A DNA stretch of 64,000 nt, taken from Euptelea pleiosperma. Lineage: Eukaryota > Streptophyta > Magnoliopsida > Ranunculales > Eupteleaceae. Below are positions 1-10,888 of the stretch, piece after piece. The first letter of the stretch is position 1; each line of letters starts with the position of its first letter. The stretch covers positions 12,726,520 through 12,790,519 of the forward strand of contig CM068553.1 of assembly GCA_035048495.1 (NCBI GenBank), written 5' to 3'. A program made the translations under genes and the position numbers. The notes below the pieces were generated by a model, which searched no databases, had not been told where the DNA came from, and saw nothing but the letters and a program-made list of their open reading frames with translations.

Positions 1-357
1 TGACGTTTGAACGGACTCAACAAATCATGCACGAAAACCAATTATGTGCATTTGTTTGCGCAAATAATGGTGGATGTTGCGTCTTATTCAGTGCAATGTG
101 TTGTATTTCTATAAAATTATGCATATACGTCTCAGACTGCCACATATACTTGAATATTTTATACGGTCTAGATATACATATAATATATTATATAGTTTTT
201 AATAATATATATTAAATATATTATATATTATAATAATATATAATATTATTATATTATATTATATAATAATAATGTATTATTAGATTACATAAATTATTTT
301 ATAATATATATAATATTATTTAATATATAATAAAATATTAAATATTTCAATTAGTGT
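1..357. other. AT-rich intergenic DNA, no gene seen
   Basis: From about 200 to 350 the sequence is almost pure A/T with many TATA and ATTAT runs. The short open frame at its left end has no recognisable protein features. Nothing functional is seen. Confidence 0.6.
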
Positions 358-388
358 GATGCACCATAAGTATGCCTTATGGTGCATC
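358..388. repeat. Perfect 13-bp inverted repeat with 5-nt loop
   Basis: GATGCACCATAAG (358-370) is followed by a 5-nt spacer and its exact reverse complement (376-388). It lies at the border between AT-rich DNA and normal-composition DNA. Further GGTGCAT words follow at 382-485. It may be a MITE centre or tip; the function is unknown. Confidence 0.8.
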
Positions 389-710
389 GGTACGTGTTGT
401 AACACGCGATTTGGTGCATGTTCCAATTCTCAGAGGGGTGTATTGCCACCTGCACCTCGATGCATATTGAGGGCCCTGGTGCATATTGTGAGTCACGCCT
501 ATTAGTGCAACCAAATACACATTTCTTGGCCAAGGTGTGCATGTCGACGCCATTGCATGTGCGTACATAAAAAACAAACACGGCATTAAGCTTTTAGAGG
601 AAGGTGTAACAATGTATATCAAAAAGATCCATAGGTCTAATAAAGGTGGAGTGCTACCCAAATAACCAAACAACACACTCCAACAACACCCCCTCAGCAC
701 TTTGCCCAAG

Positions 711-888
711 GCCCGCTCAAAAAAGAGAAAAAAGGGTACCAATGCGAAAGCAACCTTAGAGTGGGCCACCGTGTACGTCGGCCTTGGAAGCATAGTGGAA
801 TGTTATGACCCAAAAATTGTATAAGGGCTTAGCTTTCCACTCCACTATCACCGAGGTGCTTTTGGAGTATTGGTTAGGTTTCTATCAT
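711..888 (+). mobile_element. 3' half of a TRIM retrotransposon (truncated)
   Basis: Positions 752-888 match the 3' half of the complete TRIM at 45284-45667. Both have the GAGTGGGCCAC.. stretch, then a terminal repeat starting TGTTATGACCC (here 801) and running through GGAGTATTGGTTAGG. The 5' terminal repeat and primer-binding site are absent here. This places at least two copies of the family in the window. Confidence 0.75.
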
Positions 889-1199
889 AGGCTGCGTTTG
901 GTTCCCTGGAAGTGGTTTTTCAGGAAGTGGCACTTCTTGGAAACCCATTTCCTAGAATCTCTTTTCCTACTATTTGGTTGAATATTGGAAAATATAAGAA
1001 AATATTTTTGTTGTTTGGTTTTTAATCAATTTTCAACAAAAATGACATTCACCTAAAATCTTATACTATTATAATATGATAAAATCAACTGGTTCCAAGT
1101 CAAAATACCATAAACAAATACTCAAATAATAGTACGGGAATATAAAAAATAAAATAAACTATCAAATTCAAGTTTAAAACCCTCTACAAAATAGAAACT
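889..1199. other. Intergenic DNA, possible MITE edge
   Basis: GCTGCGTTTGGTTCCCTGG near 891-909 looks like the tip of a GCGTTTGG-type MITE, but no matching second tip was found. The rest is AT-rich and without coding signal. Confidence 0.4.
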
Positions 1200-2543
1200 T
1201 GATATTCGCTCAAAAGTGCTTATTTTGAGCCATTATCCTATTAGCAGTGTCACATTCTCCTACGTAGAACTTATCTTTTGGTTGATTTTTTCACGTAAGA
1301 GGTTTTTCCATTACATAGAACACATTTTTTAGACGAAAATCAACTATTTGCATGAAAAATACATATTTCAGATAGTTCAGTATCAAGTTGTTTTAGTAGA
1401 CTCTCATTACGTGCTTTTTCTCTCGTAGAAAACCCGATCGGACGATTTTCGAGACTTACGGGCCCACAATCAATCACAAAAGCTTAAATCTCAGTGCTTA
1501 AAGAGCCAGTAGGCTAATATAAGAAGATACAGGCCAAGTATGGGTCAAGTCAGAGGATCATAGAGCCGGACCAAGAACCAAGAGAAAGGAAAAGCTGAAG
1601 ACCAAGAAACAGACCAAAGTGATTAAAAGCCGCACCAAATTACATAAAATGATGGCTTACATGATTGGTGAAGCCTAATGAAGACTACGTTGAAGATCAG
1701 GGTTCAAGTCCCTCCGCCTAGTCTTTTCTCTTTGTTTTTGTATTATTTTCTCTCTCCTCTCTCGTAATTCTCTCTCCTCTCTCTTTATCTCTCTAAACCC
1801 TAACATCTAACCCATAGATCATCTCATCCCACAATTAGATCCTCAGATTGACCATCCGATCACTCTTTCCTTAATCTAACCGCCCATATCTCACCATCTG
1901 ATCATCTAACTTACCATCCCGATCATTCAAACAACCATCGATCTTTGATCTCCAATCTTAATCCTTGACGATTTCATCATCTCCCACCTAACCCTTTAGA
2001 TCACCATATGATCACCATCCGACCTAATCCTAAAGACCTGCTTGATTCACTCACTGAGATGCACACCATGCATCCATGCTCTTAAAGAGAAGCACATGCT
2101 TTGCAAACACTTGCAACCCTGGCAAGTGAATGCATGCTTGGAAAGTATTTGCAACCCTTACAAGTTAATGCATGCCAGGCAATCACTTGCAACCATGGCA
2201 AGTGAGTGCATTGCATCCATTTGCTAAAAAGCCAGGCAATCATTTGCAACCATGGCAATTCAATGCATTGCATCATAACCATTCATCCCTAACATTACCT
2301 AGCCGATCATTATCATCTATCTTAACCACTTGATCACATATCTGATCGTCATGATCACCTTTCATTTCTTAGCCCATCCTATCCCGACCCTTCATTCGAA
2401 TCTAACGGTTACATCACCATCTCCTAAATTTGCCTAAACCTATTCCCCTTACTTTGTGCCCAACATCGTATCTCATGGCACACTAAGCCTACTTTCTCAT
2501 AAGCCCCCTATCATGCCAGCCCGCTGGTCGGCCCATTGCTTAC
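1200..2543 (+). mobile_element. Long-LTR family, truncated copy 1
   Basis: The unit opens with TGATATTCGCT and shares its first ~600 bp with the unit starting at 2544 and with the minus-strand unit ending at 20853. Shared words include TCACATTCTCCTACGTA, AAATCAACTATTTGCAT and GGGCCCACAATCA. A tRNA-like B box (GGTTCAAGTCC, 1701-1711) is kept in all three copies, although one base differs in the minus-strand copy. Past it comes a CT-rich stretch and then repeated 'ATCCGATCA' text. Compared with the complete 3.79-kb unit at 17064-20853, the 3' part is missing. No protein is encoded. Confidence 0.7.
2085..2275 (+). repeat. Tandem repeat of ~43 bp
   Basis: Four to five degenerate units built on 'GCAATCACTTGCAACCATGG' followed by CAAGTGAATGCATGC lie inside the truncated LTR copy 1. 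The periodicity is clear by eye, and the units differ by several substitutions. Overlapping short ORFs on both strands here are by-products of the repeat. Confidence 0.75.
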
Positions 2544-3890
2544 TGATATTCGCTAAAAAATGCTTATTTTAAGCTATTATCCTTATAGCGATGTCACATT
2601 CTTCTACGTAAAACTCTTATTTTCGTCGACTTTTCCACATAAGAGTTTCTTCCATTGCGTAGAACGCATTTTTTAGACAAAAATCAACTATTTGCATAAA
2701 ATATACGCATTTCGGATAGTCCAGTATCAAGCCGTTTTAGTTGAATCTCATTACGCGCTTTTTCACTTGCAAGATACCCTATCGGGTGATTCTTGAGGAC
2801 TAACGGGCCCACGATCAGCCACAGAAGACTTCTATCAAAGCTTAAAGAGCCAACATGCTAAGATAAAAAGATAGAAGACATGTATGAGCGAAGCTAGAGG
2901 ATCGTAGAGCCGGAATAAGGACTAAGAGAGAGAAGAATAGTTGGAGACTAAGAGAAGGACTTAGGTGTTCAAGGCCACACCAATTGACATCAAATGATAA
3001 GTTTGACTTATTGGTGGAGCGGATGAGAGAGAATAAAGAAGACCAGGGTTCAAGACCCTCCAATACTTTTATTTGTATTTTTCTCTCACGTCTCTCCTAT
3101 TTCTCTCTCTATCTATCTGTCTTGGCCCATGACCTAAGCCCATGACCCATGCCCATACCCATGACCCATGACCCATGCCTATGCCCATGCTCATGCCCAT
3201 GTCCATTTGCAACAACTAGAGAGAATTGGTCTTACTTGACCGATTCTTCTCTCCCTCATCTCTCTCTATCCTAATCACTCTCTCTTTCATCTAACTAACC
3301 CATTCCCAACCGTTGGATCTAGAGAGATCCAACGGTCATCATTTTTACAACAAGCCAAAAAAAAAAAAAAAAAAATCTATAAGAGATCTACAATCTCTCC
3401 TTCTTGGGTTGGTTCTCTCCCCCCTCTCATAACCTACAATCCTCTAGGTTCCCTCTCCTCTTCTTCTCTAAACCTCTCTATATCTCTCATTTCCTTGGAC
3501 GGTTGCTCCTCAACCCCTACCCATTTGCAACACTGGATCCACCTATTACCATCTCATTCACAAGGCTACAATCATCAATCATATTGAGGTCGATCCAATC
3601 GGAGTTGCACCATCTACCTCTTCAATGGTAAGCTTCTCTCTAATTCATCTCTCTAATCTTCTTACATTCTTTCTCTCTCTTCTTTCCCTCTCTACCTTTA
3701 CATACTTTCTAGGGTAATATTTTAATAGTTTTCTAGATTAATTTGGTTAAATGTTATTTCCATTGTAAAGCATTTAGACAAGCATTACAAGCATTTGTTT
3801 TTAGTTTAATAAACAAGTTTTAAATTCAAGTTTAAGTTATTTTCATTTAAACAGTGTTTGGTTTAGTAGTTTTGGGGATGGTCTTTACTG
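2544..3890 (+). mobile_element. Long-LTR family, truncated copy 2
   Basis: This copy begins TGATATTCGCT directly behind copy 1, in the same orientation. It keeps the B-box-like GGTTCAAGACC (near 3049), the CT-rich block, a run of CCCATG words and a TATA-like TCTATAAGAG (near 3376). The tail (3700-3860) resembles the corresponding part of the complete minus-strand unit. The right border is uncertain because similarity fades. It is non-coding. Confidence 0.65.
3120..3212 (+). repeat. CCCATG minisatellite
   Basis: About a dozen short units of the type CCCATG(AC/CC) occur in a row, as in 'CCCATGACCCATGCCCATAC'. They lie within long-LTR copy 2. A related run of GGCCCAT words is present in the minus-strand unit around 19560-19740. 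Confidence 0.8.
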
Positions 3891-4139
3891 ATTCGATGTA
3901 GAAATAGATACCCCTTAAGAATTGTGCTAGGTGCTCTATCTGGGCACTATGTACTACTTTATTACAAAGATCCCAAAGCTTCTAAAGAAATATGCAAATG
4001 TACTGAGTTTGGAAGGAATCCACTTCAGTTTGGTTGGCCGAAGGCATGATGTTTTTCCATTATCCATGTCTCACATTCCTATGCTGACCAGTACTCACAT
4101 CGAAGAGATAGGGGAGAGGCGAACCACAACTAAGCACTG
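3891..4139. other. Unassigned DNA
   Basis: This contains a 69-codon open frame (3931-4140, +) with no motif I recognise. It sits between a decayed LTR copy and an L1 fragment, so I do not call it a gene. Confidence 0.4.
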
Positions 4140-5290
4140 ATCAGATAGTTAAATAAAGCATGGTGAGATGTCTCCACATGTGCATGACAACGAGGACATT
4201 CTGGAGATAATTGCCTGATTTGCCTATGAATTGTCGCCCAATTGGGGAGGATATTTCTAAAAAGTTTTCACATGAACATTTGAATTCTGTAAGGGAGAGG
4301 CAAGAGCCAATTTTTTTTCCAGATGAGGTTGGCTGTGCTCTGTTCCGTATTGAGGTGACGCTGTGTGCTGAGGGCTTGAAATGCTGATTGGTTGAGAATT
4401 GACCTCTTGGATGGGGCATCCAACAGATGCGATCACTAGTCAGGTTCGTACTAAGAGGAATGGATTCAATGGCGGCTGCCTCAGATCTCAGGAATAACGA
4501 AGATAGGAGTTGTCTATTCTAGGAAGCATTGGGAAGAATAAGATCACTGACCTTTTGAATGCTTGACTGCCCCATATGCGAAGGAGCGGTGAGATGACCA
4601 GAAGAGTTTGGAATCCATTTATCCTCCCTAATGTTGATTTGTCTCCCAGATCCTATCACCCAACTACAGTGAGGCGCTAACTTTGCGGTTGCTTTATGCA
4701 TGCTTTTCTAGCTCCATGATGCTGATGGAGGACATTTCGTCCTAAGAATGTTGCCGTCAGGACAATATTTTTCAGTAAATGAGTTGACATAAAAGAATAT
4801 TAGTCCTGTTGAAGACGCCACATAGTTTTAAACAGAAGTGCTAAGTTAGCTTGCTGAAATCGCCTAAATCCCAAGCCACATTGCGCTTTCGTCTTACAGA
4901 GAGAGGTCCAATTTGTGAGTCGAAGAGTTCGCTTGTGTTATGATGTACCCCACCAGAATTGATTAGATAGAGAGTCCATTCTTTCACATAACGTCTTTAG
5001 GAGGAGGAAGGATTGCATGGCGTAGACGGGAATTGCCTTTGTCACACTTTTGATCAAAGTGGTTCGTCCCGCTTGTGAGAGGAGCTTGGATCGCCATCCT
5101 TCCATTAGATTCTTGATTTTTTCTTCACAATACTGAAAGGCTTTCATTTTGGATCTTCCTAGAATGAGTGGAGTGCCCAAGTAATTGGTAGATATTTTGA
5201 AATTTTTGATCCCAATATGATGTAGGATAACACCTTTTTTTGTCTTCAATGTAGACTTGGACTAAAGATCATTCTGGATTTCATGAAATT
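4140..5290 (-). pseudogene. L1-type LINE, C-terminal fragment
   Basis: Three frames on the minus strand, in order, match the end of a plant L1 ORF2. Positions 5249-4938 carry the post-RT segment with NYLGTPLILGRSK and the LSQAGRTTLIKSV.. motif ending QFWWG. Positions 4701-4519 carry the GSGRQINIREDKWIP segment. Positions 4419-4140 carry a zinc-finger RVT part, read in another frame as CPRCHAHVETSHHALL. Frameshifts and stops separate them. The catalytic RT core and endonuclease are missing, which is usual for 5'-truncated LINEs. The element is dead. Confidence 0.85.
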
Positions 5291-6090
5291 AACTTGCTGG
5301 CCCGACATACAACAAAAGTTTTCCAGAATCTACTTTAACACTCTCGCTTCTACTAGATTTGTGTGGCAAAAAAGGATGGATAGTCAATAATATTAAGAGT
5401 CCAGGGTCTGGAACCCGAGGTGTACATTCGGGTAGCTTGCCCCACTCCGGGCTTGGTTTTCGATTTTTCTCATGTTTTGGGCAGGTGTTAGTCTGACCCA
5501 AATATTGTCGGGATGGGCCGAAACTTGTGGAACCCTACTCGGGCCCTACCCAAAACCCGAAAACTGGTTTTTGGGGCCCAATTTAAGGCCCACAACCTTT
5601 TTTTTTTTTTTTAAATCCTCAAAAAATAGGAAAAAAATGTAGAAAAATCCAATAAATATTTATTAATATTTTTTGGACTCTTAGAATTTTTTGAGAGTAA
5701 ATTGAGCATAAGAGAGAGATGAGAGAGTTTCGAAAAAAAGAAAAAAGAAAAAAAAGAGAGCTTAAAGCCCTTTTTATACCCAAACAAACCCCATCCCCTC
5801 CCTTTCCAACGATCACATAAATGACAGTTGGAGAGGGGTGGGGGCTGAAAATAAACTAGGCCGGGCCGGGTCCAGGTTTTCTCCAGAATGGGCTTGGGCT
5901 CGAGTATCGGTCTTGAGCTCTGGTTGGGCACAGGTTGGGCCAGCCTTAGGGGAACCCAGGCCCAGTGTTTAGAATATTGGGCTGGACTTAGGTAGCCCAA
6001 TACTAGGGCTTAGGCTGGGTTTTATCTGAAAAATTAGGCTAGGTTTCGAATCTGGGCCCTGATTTTGAGTTGATCCAATCCATTTACAGC
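5291..6090. repeat. GGGC/CCCGAA-rich repeat, probable MITE remnant
   Basis: Both ends (5420-5600 and 5850-6090) are rich in GGGC, CCCGAA and GGGCCCA words in opposite orientations. An AT-rich middle with poly-T and poly-A lies between them, as in a large foldback element. The right end CCATTTACAGCCCTA resembles the AGGGYTGTMAATGG tip seen in other MITEs here. No target duplication could be fixed. ORFs on the minus strand are low complexity. Confidence 0.45.
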
Positions 6091-6181
6091 CCTACCTTAT
6101 GATGAAAAGGACTCAACTAGTGTGCCACATCATTTTGGAATATCTGCATACAAGTTTGTACACCAAACCTATACAAAGATG

Positions 6182-6479
6182 CAAGGTTTAAAAAACGGCC
6201 GCTATAACGAAAATAACGGCCGTTATAACGGATTCGGGCCTACCCTGTTACGTTTTGGACCATTAAAACGCCCAAACCTTGGTTCTCTTTTCATTTTGTA
6301 AAAAAAAAAGGGCTGTTATTTTCGTTTTTTCCATTGTATTCCATTTTTTTCTGTTATTTTCTATTTTTGAATTTCAGTGCCATTTTTTCCGTTATTTTCC
6401 CATTTTTTTCGTTTTTGCCCCTGAGCGCAGTAACGCCCCTAGTCCGTTATACCGTTTTAACGGTCCCCTTTAAACCTTG
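6182..6479. mobile_element. hAT-type MITE (CAAGGTTTAAA family)
   Basis: Terminal inverted repeats are CAAGGTTTAAA (6182) and TTTAAACCTTG (6479). Subterminal palindromes of the CCGTTATAACGG type repeat on both sides. Six to seven relatives occur in the window, several with 8-bp target duplications. No clear duplication is left at this copy. It is non-coding. Confidence 0.75.
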
Positions 6480-6948
6480 GTTCTTATAACCGTCTCACGT
6501 CTCTCTACGACTTTCCATCAAGCTCTTACCGAAGCCGTATGAGTTATATCCCTAATGATCGGCACTGCAACCACTATAAATCTCCTATATACACTTCCAA
6601 TTTCATATATAGTTCTCTTTCTCATTCCGCGTTACGTCCGAGCATGGATCGTCGTTTTTAAATTTAATTCACAAGGCTTACATGTGCTTTGGAGAAGGAT
6701 CAAGGAGTCTGATCCTAAAGCGCGGCAAATGATCTCTTGGTGAAAATGAAGACTTCATCAAAGTGTATTTCGGCGACAATGAAAACTGTAAGAGGGGATA
6801 TCTTGGCTAAAATTACGACTGGAATGAAGGATATTTCGAAAGGAGCTCTGAAAATGGTGAAAACAGTTATTCTGTACGACTCTGGTTTGTCGGATGCCCC
6901 TATACTTCCAGTATAGTTGGTCCGCTGGTAATTTCTTTAGCATTTTAA
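6480..6948. other. Intergenic DNA, no gene seen
   Basis: A 62-codon open frame (6555-6743) has no recognisable domain or supporting splice context. Nothing else stands out. Confidence 0.4.
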
Positions 6949-8187
6949 GGGTCGGACTCAGGGTCCCCCATTTTGACCCGCACTTTGGCATACCCACATA
7001 GAAGATGAATCAATGGCTGATTTTTGGTGAGGATGATTTCCTCACATATAGATCACCCCTACAAAAAAAATCAGCCGATTCTGAAATTTCTAACCCCGTC
7101 AAATGTGGTTTTCAAGTTACATGGTAAAAATCGACAGTTCATAATTCTTTAACTTCTAAACCAGTCTATGAATATCAGACCATAGAGATCATCCTCACCA
7201 AAATTCAGCCATTGATTCATCTTCTATGTAGGTACGCCAAAGTGGGGGTAAAGAATTGGGGTCCTTGGAGTCCGACCCTTACAAGAAAATGATAGAAACT
7301 ATATAAAAAAAGTTCTACCGTGGCCAAAATGCTCCTATTTAAATTCAACATGTATTAGATATTATTGGGGCATTTGGGAAAAAAAATTGATAAAAAAAAG
7401 TGGCGAGCCTCCTTATAATAGTAGAGATATTTTAAAGGGTTGGACTCGGGGACACCCATATTTTACACCTAATTTGTCATACCCACATAGAAGATTAATC
7501 AATGGCTGATTTTTTGTGAGGATGATCTCCTCACCATATAGATCACCGCGACATTAAATCAGCCCATTCTGAAACTTCTAACCCTCAAATGTGGTCGCCA
7601 AAATTCAGCCATCAATTCATCTTCAATGTGGGTACGCCAAAGTGGGAGTAAAAAATGGGGGTCCATGGAGTCTGACCCTTAAAAGAAAAAAGGATAAAAG
7701 CTATACAAAAAAAAGTTCTACCGTGACCAAAATGCCGCTATTTAAATTGAACATATATTAAATATTATTGGGGCATTTTGGGAAAAAACAATTGAAAAAA
7801 GAAGTGGCGAGTCTCCTTATAATAGTAGAGATATTTTAAAGAGTTGGGCTCGGTGGACACCCATTTTTTACACCCAATTTGGCGTACACACATAGAAGAT
7901 GAATCAATGGCTGATTTTTGGTTAGGATGATCTCTATGGTGAGGAGATCATCCTCACAAAAATTCAAATCATTCTGATATTCATAGACTGGTTTAGAAGC
8001 TAAAGTATTATGGACTGTTGATTTTTACCATGTAACTTGAAAACCACATTCGATGGGGTTAGATATTTTAGAATGGGATGATTTTTTGTTGTGATGTTCT
8101 CTATGGTGAGAAGATCATCCCCACCAAAAATCAGCCATTGATTCATCTTCAATGTGGGTACGCCAAAATGGGTGTCCCCCGAGCCAA
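6949..8187. mobile_element. Array of three foldback MITEs with shared spacers
   Basis: Three related foldback units lie at about 6949-7278, 7437-7678 and 7845-8187. Tips read GGGTCGGACTC...GAGTCCGACCC or diverged forms. Inside, 'GAATCAATGGCTGATTTTTGG' is mirrored by AAAATCAGCCATTGATTC. The spacers between units (7290-7430, 7690-7840) are also copies of each other, so a composite unit of roughly 400-500 bp was duplicated in tandem. The second spacer includes AACATATATTAAATATTATT at 7750-7769, which is the empty-site version of the insertion region at 26654-27925. Confidence 0.75.
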
Positions 8188-8189
8188 TG

Positions 8190-9480
8190 AGTTCAGGGAA
8201 CCAATGTCCAAGGGGGCGGATGAGCAAGCACACAGCTCTAATCGGTAGGAAGGGGATCGCCGTGAGAGCATTATTTGGGGGCGAGATGCGGCCCATGATC
8301 AGCAGCAGCTTGCCCGGGACACTACGGAACAGGAGAGAGTCAATCTGGTCATGATAGAGAAGGTGACAGAGATGATCTAGCAAGATAGGGACACCAGGCG
8401 GTGAGAAGACGGCGGTTGGGGCCGCCAGAGATATATTAAAGGTGTTAAGATCGTCACCTTTCTCGAAAGAGGTCTTGAAATCCGAGATCCCGAAGAAGTT
8501 TCAACAGCTAAAGTTTGAGCTATATGATGGGACGTTGGATCCCATAGACCACTTGTTCCACTACCGACAGACCATGGTGTTGTGGGCCGCTTCGTCTATT
8601 GATAGTTTGCTTATGTCGAATGTTTCCGGCTAGCTTGAAGGGGAACGCATTAGTCTGGTTCTACACTCTCGGCGAGGGTGCAATCAGAAATTTCAGTGTC
8701 TTGGAGGATGTGTTCGCAACAAAGTATATACATCAAAAGAAGAGGATGCAGTGCGTCACGTCTCTCCTCAACATCAAGCAAACTAAAGGCGAATCACTCC
8801 GAGACTACATGATGCGCTTCAGGAAGGAAGTCACTCAGGTCGACCATTTGAAATAGCGGACCGCCGTCTTTGTTTTGCATGTCGGCGTTCTGGTGGGTTC
8901 TCAGGCGCATGAAGCTCTAGTGGTTCGAAACCTATCACGACTGGAGGATGCCTATCAAGCTCTAGAGTAGCAGATCCGAGTGGAGGATGCTATCAAATCT
9001 CGGACATAACCTGTCAAAAGCAAGATTAACGGAGTCGCATCCTCAGACGAGAAAGGAGGAGGTAAAAGAGCCCGATCTAGCACCAGAGACCGAGGAAGAG
9101 ATAGATTCCAAAATAAGAAAACAGAAGGGCCTAGAGAGTACACGCCCTTAAATGAAAAGAGATCTGTAATCCTAGAGAAAATCTGGGGGGAGGCTTACTT
9201 CAAGCCCCTTAAGACAATTTATGCTGACCGGCTGGATAAGCTGCTTTGTGCGTACCATGGAGCAAGAGATCATCCAACGGATGAATGCTACACCTTGATG
9301 AACCCGCTACAATACTTGCTGAATCAAGGGCACATTGATCGATTTGTGGCCCGGGAAGAAGACTGGGATGAAAAAGAGGAAGGTGGACCAGGGACTAGTC
9401 AAGAAGAGAGAAGATAATCGAAGGGAGTGATCAACATGATCTTCAGCGGGGCCGTTGAAACACGAAACGCTCATCGAGAC
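8190..9480 (+). pseudogene. Tat element gag remnant
   Basis: The reading shifts between frames. The segment PKKFQQLKFELYDGTLDPIDHL (8490-8560 region) followed by LKGNALVWFYTLGEGAI and FATKYIHQKKRMQCVTSLLN is the Ty3/gypsy gag (retrotransposon gag, capsid) signature. It is followed by LRDYMMRFRKEVTQVD and then a basic region. A zinc-knuckle CCHC motif is not clearly readable; the text around 9240-9310 (LCAYHGARDHPTDECYTL) is consistent with a decayed one. Internal stops occur near 8632 and 8855. Confidence 0.8.
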
Positions 9481-9513
9481 AAGGTCAGAAGAACGATGAG
9501 TGTCTGAGAAATA

Positions 9514-10099
9514 ATGAAGGTCTCGACAGAGCCCAGACTAGTGAGCCCAGAGTCGGCTGATAGTCTTTCTTCGACGATATGGTTCTTAGATAAGGACCTG
9601 GAGAAGGTAGCAGGTCCCCATGAAGACGCATTGGTAATTTCCCTGAACATAGGGAACTTCTCGGTCAAGAGAATTCTGGTAGATTGCGGCAACTCTATCA
9701 AGATTATATTCAAACCGGCCTTTGACAACATGGCCGGGCATCAGTCGGGCCGCCTTGAAACCCTCCAGATCAGCGATCTATGGATTCAACGGAGTAGCTT
9801 CAGACCCCTTGAGAGAAATAGTGTTGCCGGTGTCGACAGGGCCGGTAACCTTGATGACGAGATTTCTGATAGTCGACGCCCCATTGGCATATAATGTTAT
9901 AATGGGGAGGCGATGGGTACACGACATGATGGTTGTGCCATCTACATACTATCAAATGATACGATTTCCAACACCCCTTGGTCTATATGAGATCAGGGGA
10001 GACCACGGGGCAGCACAGAGATGTCACGCCACTATGATCAAAGATAATCGAAAATCATGGTCGGCCGAAGAACACGATATCGGCTTCTTGAACCAATAA
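9514..10099 (+). pseudogene. Tat element aspartic protease remnant
   Basis: ALVISLNIGNFSVKRILVDCGN.. places the protease around 9625-9700, with the catalytic Asp codon at 9682-9684 in LVDCGNS. The canonical D-(T/S)-G triad reads D-C-G here. YNVIMGRRWVHDMM (near 9890-9930) is the usual conserved 'YN.ILGR.WLH' block downstream. A frameshift near 9800 splits the two halves. Retroviral-type proteases cut the Gag-Pol polyprotein; this copy cannot be active as it stands. Confidence 0.8.
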
Positions 10100-10169
10100 C
10101 AATTACAGCAGCCAGCTCCCAAGTAGTCTCCAACGAATAAAGGAAAAAAATGTAGAAGAAGTCGAACTC

Positions 10170-10888
10170 GTGGAGCTAAGGGGCAAAGGGGAAAAGAAAA
10201 TTACTTACATTGGTTCAGAGCTGGGCCAAGAAGAGAAGATGATGCTAACGAACTTTCTGAGGAAGAATGCAGACGTCTTTACATGGTCGATGAATGACAT
10301 GCCCGGGATATATCCTAATGTGGTGAGCCACCGATTAAATGTTAATGAAGGATCATCCCGGTTAAACAGAGAGTTCAGAGAATCTCCCAAAGAGTGGCGT
10401 CGGCAGTGTCAGAGGAGATCGCCCGACTGGCTGAGGCAGGGATTATTGAAGAGGTACAATGTCCAGAGTGGATCACTAACATAGCCACCGTGCCCAAGAA
10501 GAATGGGAAGGTCAGGATCTACATCGACTTCACAAACTTGAATAAGGTCTGCCCCAAGGATAGTTATGTTATGCCCCGAGTGGACGAATTGGTGGATCGA
10601 ACAGCCAGCTCAGAACTGTTGTCTTTTATGGACGGGTACTCAGGGTACAATCAAATTCTAATGCATGAGGACGATAGGGAAAAGACAACGTTCTACACGG
10701 ACAGAGGGACTTTTTGCTTTCGGCGCATGTCCTTTGGTATGAAGAATTTCAGCACCACATATCAAAGGTTGGTGGAGAACATGTTTCGATATAAGCTTAA
10801 AAAGATAATGGAAGCCTACATCGATGATATGCTGTTCAAGAGCACTAGTCGGCAACACCACCTGAAAGATCTGAAGAAAATTTTTTGA
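10170..10888 (+). pseudogene. Tat element reverse transcriptase remnant
   Basis: The pre-RT segment holds FTWSMNDMPGIYPNVVSHRL (10275-10335). RT proper follows in another frame at 10394-10888: GIIEEVQCPEWITN, VPKKNGKVRIYIDFTNLNK, KDSYVMPRVDELVD, FMDGYSGYNQILMHEDD, then catalytic YIDDM near 10817-10831. It is the longest intact stretch of the element (164 codons). A frameshift at its start and a stop at 10886 end it. Confidence 0.9.

Noticed and set aside
377..793. 138-codon minus-strand frame
   Set aside because: It runs antisense across the truncated TRIM and unrelated DNA; no domain.
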